A stretch of DNA of 64,000 nucleotides from Candidatus Liberibacter africanus PTSAPSY (GCF_001021085.1 NZ_CP004021.1:1-64000); one strand, 5' to 3'. Numbered from the stretch's first letter, positions 40,336-50,303 are shown. Made by a program: numbers and translations. The notes: generated from the letters alone by a model not told the origin.

Positions 40336-41559
40336 AAGAAAAATTATCCTGCATGAAGAAGCAAGAAAATATCTTTTTTTACCAAACTTATTACAAACAA
40401 TTTTTTTCAGTACTGTTTTTTTTAATTAATACCTAAAAAACTATCTAAAAAATAAATTTATAAAAAAATTTTCTGACATAACAAACCGTCATATATGGAC
40501 GTTTTTTAAACACCTCTAAAAAATAGATCAAAACAATACACCAAGATGTCCAACTGTTTTTCTCTGTAACATCTATAAAATTTGGAATCTATTTAGTAAG
40601 GATAAATATCCTATATAATGGTAGATGTCAATCAATATTTCATAAAAATATGAAAATATTCTCTTAACGCTTTGTTCGATCCCGAAAAAACATATAAAAA
40701 TATGAAATTAAACCTATCTTTTAGGCATAAAAATCTATCTTGCTCAAAAAACAAATCAAGACGAAGGTATCGCTAATATATTTTATACATATCATCTCTA
40801 CGCTTAGCTACGACAGGTACCCTTCTAAGTTTTGGAGCTAACAACAAAAAATTTACCGTTGATATAAACAAGAAACAACCCACCGAAAAATTGACCTGTA
40901 AAAAATGGGGGAACATAAATCTTCTCCAAAAAACAAACTAGATAAAAGGATCGAAAAACCAAAAATACCTTACATAAATAATCATACAAATAAAATATTT
41001 TATGACAGAAATACATAAATATTCCCAAAAATAATTTCTCCTTTATAAGGAAATAATATTTCTTTTTATCACAAAACAAAATTGACTATAAATTGAACTG
41101 TACTATACCTATCTAAACAACACATTAATTTTTTCTTAAAAAGTTATTTTTTACTAGAAAAATTAAATCAAATAACCATCCAACAATCATTTATGTTAAA
41201 TTAAAAAATATTTTATTGTAATGAATGTAATTTTTGTTTTTTAATTATTGTATCATAATAAACTAAGTAGTATCATAAAAATACATTTTGGCTTGTATGC
41301 TTTTTTTTATCTTTAATTATTATCGTATCAATGATATATTTTATATAGAACAAACTATTTATAGTGGATATATAAAAAATAATTACTATAAATAGGTTAT
41401 AAAAAAATATATGGTGTACTATTTATGGAAAAAAAGATCTATTACTATATTTCATGCAGTATTTTATAGTATTGTATCTTATTGAAACCAATGTATACGT
41501 TTAAAACGCAAAAAGCGATGTTTTTTACCGTTAACGACAAAAGGGAAGTGATATAAAAT
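40336..41559. other. AT-rich region between phage late and early transcripts
   Basis: More than 1.2 kb without a gene I can support. Frames are short and Phe/Tyr/Lys-rich, as expected from base composition. The region should hold the divergent control region between the terminase operon and the XRE/DnaB early region. Confidence 0.5.
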
Positions 41560-41814
41560 ATGCCACGGCGTAAAAAAAATAATTTATGTCTTGCAGATGA
41601 TACAATACTTCGTGAGAGAATGATTTTTGTACAAAATTTTCGAAATACTCGAAAAAAGGCAAAAATGACCCAAAAAGCAATTAAAGAGTGCACTGGTTTT
41701 GCTCAATCATGGATTAGTGAATTAGAAACAGGAAAGTCTACAATTAACATTGATAATATGATTATCCTAGCCCATATTTTAGATACCCCTTTGTGGAAAT
41801 TATTAAAGCCTTAG
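41560..41814 (+). CDS. XRE-family transcriptional regulator (short)
   Basis: The 84 aa protein is a single helix-turn-helix domain: FRNTRKKAKMTQKAIKECTG, then FAQSWISELETGKSTINIDN, then ILDTPLWKLLKP. This is the Cro/C1-type HTH_3 fold. The protein has no other domain and should act as a phage switch regulator. It lies on the plus strand at the head of the early region. A perfect 13-bp inverted repeat follows the stop and could be a terminator or operator. Confidence 0.85.
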   Translation: MPRRKKNNLCLADDTILRERMIFVQNFRNTRKKAKMTQKAIKECTGFAQSWISELETGKSTINIDNMIILAHILDTPLWKLLKP

Positions 41815-41827
41815 AATAGTTGTTATT

Positions 41828-41873
41828 TTATGACGCTATACCCCTCTTCATAAAGATGAATATAGCGTCATAA
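41828..41873. promoter_or_regulatory. 13-bp perfect inverted repeat after the XRE gene
   Basis: TTATGACGCTATA and its complement TATAGCGTCATAA are separated by 20 bp. The arm lacks a T tract, so an operator for the XRE protein or an attenuator is as likely as a terminator. Confidence 0.6.
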
Positions 41874-42796
41874 GTGCAAAAATTGTTTTATTGCACTGAA
41901 TGGTTTTCAATTATTTCATATATAGCATACGCTTATTTCTGATCATTTTTTCAGAAATCTGTACAATGATACTTTTATTTTTTAAATACAAAAATCCCAC
42001 ATTTTTCATTTTAAAATCTGAGTTAGAAAATATAAATATCCTCCATACTCAATGAAAAATTGGCATCCTGTCATTTCGAAAAACCACCATTTTGTTTCTG
42101 AACATCTGCAGAACAATATTTTTATGACATTTATTTACATGATGATTATCCAAATGAGTCATTATAAACCTCTCATTATATAAGCTACATCAATCTCACT
42201 ATTAAAAATATATAAAAATAAAAGAATAAAAACCTATATATCAAAGAGAAAAGCAACCATTTATAGGTGAAAAATATCTTTCAAGAAAGATTTTATTAAG
42301 TTAATAATCCTAGTTAATAAGGATATTTAAAAAAAAGATTTAATATTAATTATATTAAGATATAAAATGAAAGAGATGATATCTTTATCTAGATTTTTAC
42401 CTAAAAATGCATTATAATAAAGGAATAAATTCTTTTTTGGCGTTTTATACATTTTTTTCATAGTTTTATTTTTAATTATATAGAAATATTTTCCTATCTA
42501 GTGCGTAGAAAAAATCTATAATAGTACTAATAAATATAATGAACAGAATTTTATTATATTTAAATAATACTAATATTTTTTCTCGCAAAAAATATTTTTA
42601 TAAAAATAATTTTATTTATCATATTATTTAAAAGGAGAATATTAAATAAAATTACATCTTTTTTGAAAATCAATTTTACTAATCAAAACATGATATCAAA
42701 ATTATATTTATCATTTTATCATTATTTTTATTATCTCAATCCCATGAAATATTTAAAAAAACTCATAAAAATTTATAATTCATATAGGATAAATTT
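41874..42796. other. AT-rich gene-poor region before dnaB
   Basis: About 920 bp with no supported frame. TAGGAT just before the dnaB ATG is the only clear signal. It may include the early promoter. Confidence 0.5.
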
Positions 42797-44221
42797 ATGA
42801 CGATCATTGAAAATGATTTTTTTATCGAATTTGAACAAGAAGTTTTAGGATCCCTATTATTAAAAGGAGATTTAAAGCTGATTATAAACTTTTTAAATGA
42901 AAAACATTTTATTGACCCTGTTCATAGTGAAGTATTTCGTGCAATTAAATTAGCATATGAGAGATTTAATATTATCAATCCATTACTCGTAAAAAAAGTA
43001 ATGAATGCTGAAATCATATCTAATTTTGAGACTAAAACAAAAACACCTTTTACCATTTATATTACTAACTTACTTACTTTAGCTTCTGCAATTAGCTCTG
43101 AAGTAATCAATGCCGCGCGTCGAGTTGTACAACAATGGGCTAGGATACAAATTTCTAAAGTAGCAAAAAAACTCGCTTTACAGACTTCTGATCCTAGTTG
43201 CAATACAATAACCATTACTCGAAAAGCTATGCAAAATTTTGAGGATATTATTTCAGAATTTCAGCTATCTAATACTCAATGCACGAGATCATCTTGTACT
43301 TCGATTGCTAACGCAGCTACAACAGCTATGAAATTAGCAACTAAACAAGAGAACGAAAGCGAATACCCCAATATTACATGGGGATTAAAGAAAATTGATC
43401 ATTTAATGGGCGGAGTACAACTACGTGAACTTACTCTCATAGGCGCCCGCCCTTCTATGGGGAAAACAACCTTTGCTCTTTCCATTGCATTGCATATGGC
43501 GATGAGCGGTCATGGTGTTGCATTTTTCAGTCTTGAAATGGACCGCGAGAAACTAGGAGCGAGAGCAATATCAAATCTTCTTTATCAAAGCCCTTCTCAG
43601 ATCCCCTATATTAATCTGATCCGTGGAGAAATTACCCAAGAACAACATCGTGTCTTTCATAAAATATGCAAAAAATTACAAGATTTTCCTCTTATTATTG
43701 ACGATCGTCCCTTTCCTGGGATCGTAGAAATTCGTACACGCAGCGAACAGATAGCAGAACAAGCACAAAAATCTAGTAAAAATTTGCAAGTAATTATCAT
43801 AGATCATCTTGGTTTAATACGCCCATCTAATCGTTATCAAGGAAATAGAATTTATGAAATTGCGGAAATAACAGCAAGCCTCAAGATGCTAGCTCGTGAA
43901 TTAAATGTAGCAATTATTCTTCTATCTCAACTTAATCGTTCTGTTGAAACACGCATGAATAAAGTTCCACAACTTTCTGATTTACGAGATTCTGGAGCAA
44001 TTGAACAAGATGCTGATACCATCGCATTTTTATATCGCGAAGCCTATTATTTAGCACGCGAAACGGGAGGAACATCTGATGACATATTTGAACGCCGTGA
44101 TAAATTAGAAAATAATGAAAAAAAAATGGACTTCATTATTGCTAAACAACGCAATGGACCAATTGAATCTTTTTCTCTTTTTGCCGACATGCCTCATTCC
44201 ATAATAAAGGATGAAAAATAA
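42797..44221 (+). CDS. Phage replicative DNA helicase (DnaB-like)
   Basis: The 474 aa protein has the DnaB two-domain plan. The N-terminal helical domain includes FEQEVLGSLLLKGDL and FIDPVHSEVFRAIKLAYERF. The RecA-like core has Walker A ARPSMGKTTFAL (about 217-228), FFSLEMDREKLGARAI, Walker B VIIIDHLGL, and the C-terminal LSQLNRSVETRMNKVPQLSD plus LRDSGAIEQDADTIAFLYRE. The ring helicase would unwind phage DNA. It heads a plus-strand replication cluster. It is not the chromosomal dnaB by context. Confidence 0.9.
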   Translation: MTIIENDFFIEFEQEVLGSLLLKGDLKLIINFLNEKHFIDPVHSEVFRAIKLAYERFNIINPLLVKKVMNAEIISNFETKTKTPFTIYITNLLTLASAISSEVINAARRVVQQWARIQISKVAKKLALQTSDPSCNTITITRKAMQNFEDIISEFQLSNTQCTRSSCTSIANAATTAMKLATKQENESEYPNITWGLKKIDHLMGGVQLRELTLIGARPSMGKTTFALSIALHMAMSGHGVAFFSLEMDREKLGARAISNLLYQSPSQIPYINLIRGEITQEQHRVFHKICKKLQDFPLIIDDRPFPGIVEIRTRSEQIAEQAQKSSKNLQVIIIDHLGLIRPSNRYQGNRIYEIAEITASLKMLARELNVAIILLSQLNRSVETRMNKVPQLSDLRDSGAIEQDADTIAFLYREAYYLARETGGTSDDIFERRDKLENNEKKMDFIIAKQRNGPIESFSLFADMPHSIIKDEK

Positions 44222-44223
44222 TA

Positions 44224-44889
44224 GTGAATAATCGTCCTTGGTATAAACGTTATCCTGCTGATTTTATTTCCGGTGTTTTAGAACTCACCCTCGAACAGAA
44301 AGGAGCATATAGCATCATTATCGATCTCATGTACGATCGCGGAGGATCCATTCCGGACAACGACAAATATATTGCCGGTGTTTGCGGCTGTTCAATCAGG
44401 AAATGGCGAAGTATCCGCATAATACTAGAAAAATCAAATAAAATTTTTATACGAGAAGGAAATATTTACAATACTCGCGTTGAAAAAGAAATAATAAAAG
44501 CTATAAAAGCGAGCGAAGAACGCCAAGAAAACGGACGGAAAGGTGGAATAAAATCTTCTCAAAAACGCCTCTTATCCAGTAAAAACAATAACTTATTTCA
44601 AGGGATACTTAAGTCCGCGCGCGTATCCCAGAAATTAGAATCTATAAATAACAATAAATCACATAGTGATTTTCACAGAGGCAATAAAATATTTCTATCA
44701 AAATATCAATGGCAACAAAATAGCCTTGAAAGAATAGAAAAGGTTGATGAAGGACATTGGAAAAAACGACTGGCATGGGCTAATCGTGACGGTATATGGC
44801 CTGGAGATTGGGGACCTCCTCCAGGCAAAGAAGGATGTCTTGTACCTATACAATTACTCAAAGAAAATAATCTTCAACCATCCGATTAA
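44224..44889 (+). CDS. DUF1376 (YdaU-like) phage replication protein
   Basis: The 221 aa protein starts with GTG and reads MNNRPWYKRYPADFISGVL and LTLEQKGAYSIIIDLMYDRG. This is the DUF1376 signature found in phage replication initiators beside helicase genes. The C-terminal half is charged and ends in WANRDGIWPGDWGPPPGKEG. It is placed 2 bp after the helicase stop, so coupled translation is likely. It could be a helicase loader or origin-binding protein. Confidence 0.8.
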   Translation: MNNRPWYKRYPADFISGVLELTLEQKGAYSIIIDLMYDRGGSIPDNDKYIAGVCGCSIRKWRSIRIILEKSNKIFIREGNIYNTRVEKEIIKAIKASEERQENGRKGGIKSSQKRLLSSKNNNLFQGILKSARVSQKLESINNNKSHSDFHRGNKIFLSKYQWQQNSLERIEKVDEGHWKKRLAWANRDGIWPGDWGPPPGKEGCLVPIQLLKENNLQPSD

Positions 44890-44943
44890 AAATTTTTTCA
44901 TTAAAAATAAATTTGACATAAAAAAATTTTTAAAGGAGATAAT

Positions 44944-45513
44944 ATGAAACATAAAAAAAAAAAGTCTATAGGACGTCCTTGTAAAAAAGGTGTTTCACGC
45001 ACTGATAGCGGTAGAATTTCTCGTTCAAAAAAAGCTAAGTTTTCTCCTGAAAAAACTGCTCAAGAAGCAAGAATGCGTATTTTTGGATTAAGTGCCTTCC
45101 AAGCAGCGCAAGCAGAAAGTGGCAACCGTGTTGGTCGTTTGAGATTAACTGGGAAAATATCATCTGAACAATATCAAGCTTTTATCCGTTTTTCTCATCA
45201 ATATCATCAATATATGAATATGATTCAAGCTCCAAATAGTTTACAACGCAGTGGTGAACAGCGTAACACATCTATCTACAACGAGGATGCGGATACAAAA
45301 CGTCGTTTATCCATTAAGAAACGTTGGATGTCCTTAAAACAAGCAATAAACGAAGCACAAGAAAAATCATCCTATAGTTTATGGAAATCTCTAGAATACT
45401 TTTTGAAACGCGATGATGGAATAGCATATGCTACTCCTTTAAGTTTAATTGTATCTTTAAGTTATGCAACCGATATCCTCGTTCATCACTATGGTATTAC
45501 CTCTAACACTTAA
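44944..45513 (+). CDS. Conserved phage protein with basic N-terminus
   Basis: The 189 aa protein starts with a very basic segment (MKHKKKKSIGRPCKKG) followed by AQEARMRIFGLSAFQAAQAE and NRVGRLRLTGKISSEQYQAF. I recognise this layout from a protein common in rhizobial prophages, but it has no assigned function. AAAGGAG precedes the ATG. A DNA-binding role is plausible from the charge. It completes the early plus-strand cluster. Confidence 0.7.
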   Translation: MKHKKKKSIGRPCKKGVSRTDSGRISRSKKAKFSPEKTAQEARMRIFGLSAFQAAQAESGNRVGRLRLTGKISSEQYQAFIRFSHQYHQYMNMIQAPNSLQRSGEQRNTSIYNEDADTKRRLSIKKRWMSLKQAINEAQEKSSYSLWKSLEYFLKRDDGIAYATPLSLIVSLSYATDILVHHYGITSNT

Positions 45514-45720
45514 GAAAAATTCCTCTATATATTACCTCGTGAAAACGTAATGAAACAAAACTGATAGATAAGATTATTTAAAATAGAGAAAATTTTCAAA
45601 TAAAAACAATTTTATGTTGAAAAGTAATAATCTATAGTATTAACAGTTGTAATATTTTGATGAATCTGCTTTAGTACGATTAAGTTTGATCATTGATTAT
45701 ATTTTCAAAGGAGTCTTCCA

Positions 45721-45981
45721 ATTTATAAGTCACTATTAATAACGATCTTTTTAAGCGCTATATCCTAAGGTACCATTTTAGCTAACAGTGATACGAGTGT
45801 GGAAAAATCACTAGTATTAAAGTTCATATCCCTGAGAGAGCAAAATACAACAGAAACTAGACCTGCTGATCCTACACCTGTTAAACCTAATCCGCCAGCC
45901 ACAAAAAAACCAGTTAAACGTAAGATGGGTGACTATAGCCCACAAGAAATTATCATGCTTTTTGGGAATATAAACAGCTAA
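45721..45981 (+). pseudogene. Broken small secreted protein (Pro-rich)
   Basis: AAAGGAG at about 45708 is spaced for a start at 45721, where the codon is ATT. From there the frame reads YKSLLITIFLSAIS, a TAA, and GTILANSDT. This is a typical signal peptide with a stop inside. It then runs 60 codons with a PADPTPVKPNPPATKKPVKR linker to MLFGNINS. An ATG to ATT change plus a nonsense mutation is the simplest explanation. The downstream GTG at 45799 would omit the signal peptide. Confidence 0.55.
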
Positions 45982-46124
45982 TTTAATTACATCCGCAGTT
46001 TTTTTATAATTACTGATACATCTCTTAAGTATGAGTATGAGTGATCTACGGTTTAATTTTTTTTATCTCTCTCTATAATACTTAATTCAATATTTTTCAT
46101 AAACAAATATAATAATAGCAAGTG

Positions 46125-46152
46125 GTGCACGCTGGTGCACCACTTGGTGCAC
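46125..46152. promoter_or_regulatory. Cluster of phased GTGCAC palindromes
   Basis: GTGCAC occurs at 46125, 46135 and 46147, one helical turn apart. It recurs at 46417, 46428 and 46578. A near-match, GGCGCAC, lies near 46170. The even spacing suggests binding sites for a dimeric protein, either operators or replication iterons. Confidence 0.6.
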
Positions 46153-46301
46153 GGTAGTTCACTAATGGCGCACAACTTTTAAAAAGTATAAAAACTATTT
46201 ATAATCAAATATTTAAGCATATATATAACAACTGATGCGACATAACGATGTATTTATAAACTTCCACGCATATGAAATATTCGCAGAAATAAAAAATCAT
46301 G

Positions 46302-46590
46302 TACGTAATTACGTGTATATGTTAGAAAAAAGTTTCTAAAAACACGGAATCTGCGCACAAGTCGCGGTTTATCATTTAAGTATTTGATTATAGGCTATTT
46401 TTTAGCAAGTTATTTTGTGCACCAGTAGTGCACCACCCCTCACCACCCTGATACGTAATTGCGTGTATATGTTAGAAAAAAGTTTCTAACAACACGGAGT
46501 CTACGCACAAGTCGCGGTATATCATTTAAGTATTTGATTATAGGCTATTTTTTAGCAAGTTATTTTGTTCCCCATTAGTGCACTACCCTG
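46302..46590. repeat. Tandem duplication (150 bp) with palindromes
   Basis: 46302-46451 is repeated at 46452-46590. Each unit has ACGTAATTACGT (perfect in copy 1 at 46303-46314), the inverted repeat GTTAGAAAAAAGTTTCTAA (46321-46339 and 46471-46489), GCACAAGTCGCGGT and a GTGCAC end. The second copy has lost one GTGCAC (TTCCCC instead). It lies just downstream of a minus-strand membrane-protein gene. Confidence 0.9.
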
Positions 46591-46611
46591 ATTTTAAGGT
46601 ATTTTAAAGTT

Positions 46612-47361
46612 TTAAATTGAAATCCGGGGCGATCGATTATACGCCTTGCGATCGTAAACCATGCCTCCAAAATCTCTATTTCTCAAAAGGTATGTCAGTT
46701 TATTGATGTGAAATATATAATTTTTATCAACGTCAAACGTTTTAGCGCAATAGGTTTTAATGTTAGAGCCCAACGGCTCAATTTCGTAGTGGGCGGTCAA
46801 AAGCTCTTCAATCTTCTTTATCATAGAAGGGAAAGCTTTTCTTACCTCTTCCTTAGATGGTCGGTATTTGGAATCTGATGTTATATTTAGTAGCTTACTA
46901 GATGTGACGTTGTTTAAGTGATAGATTTCGTCTACTAATCTATTTTCTTCGGGAATATCTAGCACTTCATATATAAAATTCGGAACTGAGTATTCATAAA
47001 TTCGGTCCACATCCCCTTTATGAAAATATCTGTAATATCTGTCTGGAAATTGTAAACAATTAACACATTCCTCGATTACAGTCAAAGAATCTTCTAACAA
47101 ATTATCTTTAATTTTATTATTTACTATTTCTTCTTCTTCAAAAGCACTGTCATTCGCCCTTAAAGTATCTTCAATGGCTGGTATTACTATAGAAACCAAT
47201 AGAATTAACAAAAAGCTTAGGATTAGATACGACCAATCTGAAGCAATAAAACAAGAAAGACCCCAACGAAGAGTGTAAGAGATACCCCCAAAGAATGCGA
47301 AAAGCAATGATATCTTACCATATTTGGGAGAAGATTTAACTGCTTTCCAAATCATCCTCAT
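46612..47361 (-). CDS. Two-TM membrane protein with soluble C-terminal domain, unknown
   Basis: The 249 aa protein has two adjacent membrane segments at about residues 16-40 and 43-63 and then a soluble domain of about 180 residues rich in Asp, Glu and Tyr. I do not recognise the domain. It is downstream of a 39-codon membrane ORF and an XRE repressor on the same strand, so it may be a lysogeny-expressed gene such as a superinfection-exclusion or toxin-like protein. That is speculation from position. Confidence 0.6.
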   Translation of the reverse strand: MRMIWKAVKSSPKYGKISLLFAFFGGISYTLRWGLSCFIASDWSYLILSFLLILLVSIVIPAIEDTLRANDSAFEEEEIVNNKIKDNLLEDSLTVIEECVNCLQFPDRYYRYFHKGDVDRIYEYSVPNFIYEVLDIPEENRLVDEIYHLNNVTSSKLLNITSDSKYRPSKEEVRKAFPSMIKKIEELLTAHYEIEPLGSNIKTYCAKTFDVDKNYIFHINKLTYLLRNRDFGGMVYDRKAYNRSPRISI

Positions 47362-47377
47362 ACCATCTACTGGGACC

Positions 47378-47497
47378 TTAATTTTTGGCCCACAGAAAAA
47401 CAGACACTACTATGCCCCATATATTCCAAATTAAAGTGAACGTCGCATGGGTGTACTCTACTATCGTTTTCAACCCATCGTAATTTTTTAGATCCAT
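47378..47497 (-). CDS. 39 aa single-pass membrane peptide
   Basis: An ATG at 47497 is preceded by a GGGGGGGAT purine block and gives MDLKNYDGLKTIVEYTHATF followed by a hydrophobic helix (LIWNIWGIVVSVFLW) and a stop. It is 16 bp upstream of the two-TM protein gene. The start and topology are convincing for such a short gene. It could be a holin, a leader or a small toxin. Confidence 0.5.
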   Translation of the reverse strand: MDLKNYDGLKTIVEYTHATFTLIWNIWGIVVSVFLWAKN

Positions 47498-47613
47498 TAT
47501 CTATCCCCCCCAATATCTATCCCCCCCAATCTTTTTGTTGAAGGTAATACAAAATAAACTAATAAGTTGCAAATAATCACATTCAACATCTACAGCTTCC
47601 TTGACTTGCGTTT

Positions 47614-48147
47614 TTACACCGAAGACGGTTGAGATGCAGATGCCAATCTTCTGCTTTTTGGAAGAACTGGTTCATCACCGAAGTAAATCCAATCCAGTGG
47701 CTTATGCAACGCTCTCTTGATCTTAAGAGCGCTTTTTATTTCAGGAGCTGATCGCCCTCTTTCATAACTATTAATAGTTGGGATAGGCAAACCCACCCAT
47801 TCTCCAAACTCCTTTAAGGTTAGTCCTTCTTCTTTACGAAACTTTTTAAGTCTCTCACCTATTGCTGTGGGATTTAAAATACGTTTCTTCTCTCTATCGG
47901 AACTTTTTATCTTAGTTTCGACCCCGTCGTATAGCCAGTCGAAAGACACACCAAATTCATTACGCAGAAATAATGCGTAATGGGTACTAGCAGGTTTCGA
48001 CCCAATTTCGAACTGACCTATGGCGCTTTTCTTCTGATTAGCTACTTCCCCCATTTTTAATTGGGTGTAATCACGACCTAGTCTCACACTTCTGAAACGC
48101 TGTCCTATCTCCTGCCAATCAAAGCTTTTTTTATTTTCGTTCCCCAT
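47614..48147 (-). CDS. XRE-family regulator with two HTH domains
   Basis: The 177 aa protein has two helix-turn-helix domains. Domain 1 has QRFRSVRLGRDYTQLKMGEV and KKSAIGQFEIGSKP. Domain 2 has ERLKKFRKEEGLTLKEFGEW and PTINSYERGRSAPE. It has no LexA-type protease domain. It may be a phage repressor acting on the divergent region at 48148-48412 and/or on the GTGCAC sites. It is the first gene of the minus-strand trio in this island. Confidence 0.8.
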   Translation of the reverse strand: MGNENKKSFDWQEIGQRFRSVRLGRDYTQLKMGEVANQKKSAIGQFEIGSKPASTHYALFLRNEFGVSFDWLYDGVETKIKSSDREKKRILNPTAIGERLKKFRKEEGLTLKEFGEWVGLPIPTINSYERGRSAPEIKSALKIKRALHKPLDWIYFGDEPVLPKSRRLASASQPSSV

Positions 48148-48412
48148 ACTATTTTTATATCTTAAATCAGCAATTTAGTAAACTCACTTGTAAAAATAAT
48201 TTATCAATATTTCATTTTTTATATTACCAAACGACGAAGTATTGATTCATAAAAACAAAGTTTTATAAGCTTAAACGTTGAAGTTAGTGAAGTGTCTTAA
48301 TCAATAACATACAACTTTTTAAAGGAAAAAACTGCGATGGGGAAATTAAAGCAACATTACATGACAGAGATATGAAGAAAACTACAATGATCAATAGCTT
48401 AAAAATACTCAT

Positions 48413-48919
48413 ATGAGCGTTGAGCCTGGTCCCTACTATGAATGTGAGATAGTTGAGAAAAGCTTCGCAGATCTTCCGAAAAATCTAAACGTCTCATGCA
48501 TTTTAGAGACTATGCAACGAGGGTAGCTATATTGGAGAAACTTAATGCCGAAGTAAATCGTATTAATCTTTTAATTAAGAACTACAAAGTTCGTTTATCT
48601 TCCAGGATTGGGGTTAGAGATGAGGAAGTATTGAGACGAAAGCGGAGGAGTACGGATGCATCCCCAGACATGAAAACAAAGCTGAGATCCTAGAGACCTT
48701 AAAGTTTTTGAACTTCGGATGAAGTGGTCATTGGAGTGTTTGGAACGTGTGGAGGTTGAGGACGAGCCTTACGGCGTTGGAGATGTAATAAGCGACGTTT
48801 AGCAGATAGAAAATTACCTGTCTGAAGCAGCTAACAAGCCCTCTATTATTCCTTTGCTAGAAGAAATTCAGGAGGATGAGGAGGATCTTAGGAGTGATTA
48901 TTATCCAAGTCAGCTTTAA
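48413..48919 (+). pseudogene. Decayed phage gene (three frames)
   Basis: Reads MSVEPGPYYECEIVEKSFAD, then shifts near 48490 into RDYATRVAILEKLNAEVNRI. It shifts again near 48680 into DLKVFELRMKWSLECLERV, passes a TAG near 48800 and ends with LLEEIQEDEEDLRSDYYPSQ and TAA at 48917-48919. About 165 codons if restored. The family is not recognised. Confidence 0.5.
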
Positions 48920-49194
48920 CACTTCCCCTTAAGGGGATTCCTCCGAGGAGCGGATATTTCTCTATTTTCTGCCTGCACCTTGTTTATGGATTTGATATAC
49001 TCGCGTTGAGTGCTTTTTGGATAGCAAGTATCCTATTCTTGTCTAGCTAGAAATGACCATCGCCATATCTATCAAACAAGCGCTCCGTAAGTTCTGCGGT
49101 AGGTGTGGTTTTTGTTTGTTTTGGCCATTGCCTACCCCGTGAATGAAGATAGATTTTTGTTTAGTCACGTAATCAACTGAAAGGAGATATCAAA

Positions 49195-49746
49195 ATGTCA
49201 GAAATATCTGAGAAAAAATACGAAATTACCGAAGAATCTGTTGATGCTTGTCAATAAAACACAGTTAAACTTTATCGTATCAGGGCTTTAAAGGATTTAG
49301 CATATGTTAAGAAAGACACCTTAGGGGGGCTATATCGAGTGCGAAGAAAACTTATCCCATGAAGGTTGGTGCTGAATTGGCGACGAGGCGAAGGTTTACG
49401 ACGGTTCTAGGGTTAAAGACAAAACTGTTGTGAAAAATAAAGCCGTAGTGAAGACTCCCAAATCTACGAAGATGATGAAGATCGTGATGAGTTCCTTGTA
49501 GATGGTGCTAGGTAGGTGGTGCTAGATGCTGGGGCAATGACATTATGCGGGGGAAGAAAGTTAGTCATATCCACGCCCTTTCCCATGAAGGTTAGTGCTG
49601 AATTGACGACGAAGCGAAGGTTTACGACAGTTCTAGGGGTTAAAGGCAACACTGTTGTGAAAAATAAAGCCGTAGTTATTGAAGGCTCCCAAATCTACGA
49701 AGATGATGAGGATCGTGATGAGTTCCTTGTAGATGGTGCTAGGTAG
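49195..49746 (+). pseudogene. Decayed phage hexapeptide-repeat-like protein
   Basis: A strong AAAGGAG site precedes the ATG at 49195 (MSEISEKKYEITEESVDACQ, then a stop). It resumes NTVKLYRIRALKDLAYVKKD, a shift, GYIECEENLSHEGW, and KVYDGSRVKDKTVVKNKAVV. This is the common phage protein with an N-terminal RALKDF-like module and [V/A]-type hexapeptide repeats. A 228 bp tandem duplication repeats the latter half. No intact copy remains. Confidence 0.55.
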
Positions 49747-49809
49747 ATGGTGCTAGATGCTGGGGCAATGACATTATGCGGGGGAAGAAAGTTAGTCATA
49801 TCCACGCCC
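49355..49809 (+). repeat. Tandem duplication (~228 bp) in the hexapeptide pseudogene
   Basis: 49355-49581 and 49582-49809 are diverged direct repeats, both containing GAAGGTTRGTGCTGAATTG and GAAGATGATGARGATCGTGA. Small indels make the offset drift from 226 to 231. Confidence 0.85.
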
Positions 49810-50077
49810 TTCAGAAAAAGTACCGAGTGCTTAAATATTAGAAGATGGGGCACCGTTTTAGGACTCCATCACTGAGATACCACCGGCCTTTGGGGGTATT
49901 CTTTAAAAACTAAAGAATGAAGATAGTGGCTAAATTTTTAATATATTATCTCCTTGCCTGAAACTTTTTATTTGTTTTTGGATGGTCTCTTTACGGTCTT
50001 TCTTTAATTTATTCGGCTTTTTACAACAGAAAACCGAAGAAAAACGATAACCGCATCAAGCAAGCAGATCAATAATA
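49810..50077. other. Spacer with terminator-like hairpin
   Basis: A GATACCACCGGCCTTTGG / GGGTATTC hairpin near 49877-49902 is followed by TTTAAA and could terminate the upstream transcript. No gene is supported. Confidence 0.4.
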
Positions 50078-50303
50078 ATGGATCAGTTAGGTTAGTATAT
50101 CTTTAGAGTATTGGCTATTAGTTTTAGTTTTCATAATCGCAGTATGGGCTTATTATTTAAGAAGAGAAGAACAACGCCGTCGTGAACTTGAAATTTTCAA
50201 TAGTATCAACCCCCTAAAAGAAAGAAAAAGTGAAATAATATTGATAAAAGGAATAAATAATCTCAGAGTCATATCCACAAAATCCCCATGGAAACTCCCT
50301 TAA
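50078..50303 (+). pseudogene. Small membrane protein remnant
   Basis: MDQLG from the ATG at 50078 stops at once. In another frame the DNA reads EYWLLVLVFIIAVWAYYLRR and then a basic helix to about 50303. This looks like a single-pass phage protein with a frameshift at its start. Confidence 0.35.

Noticed and set aside
40133..40354. Minus-strand 73 aa frame
   Set aside because: It is only a translation of the tandem repeat and repeats itself internally; no start signal.
40825..41079. 84 aa minus-strand frame rich in Phe and Tyr
   Set aside because: Composition follows the AT-rich DNA; no start signal or family pattern.
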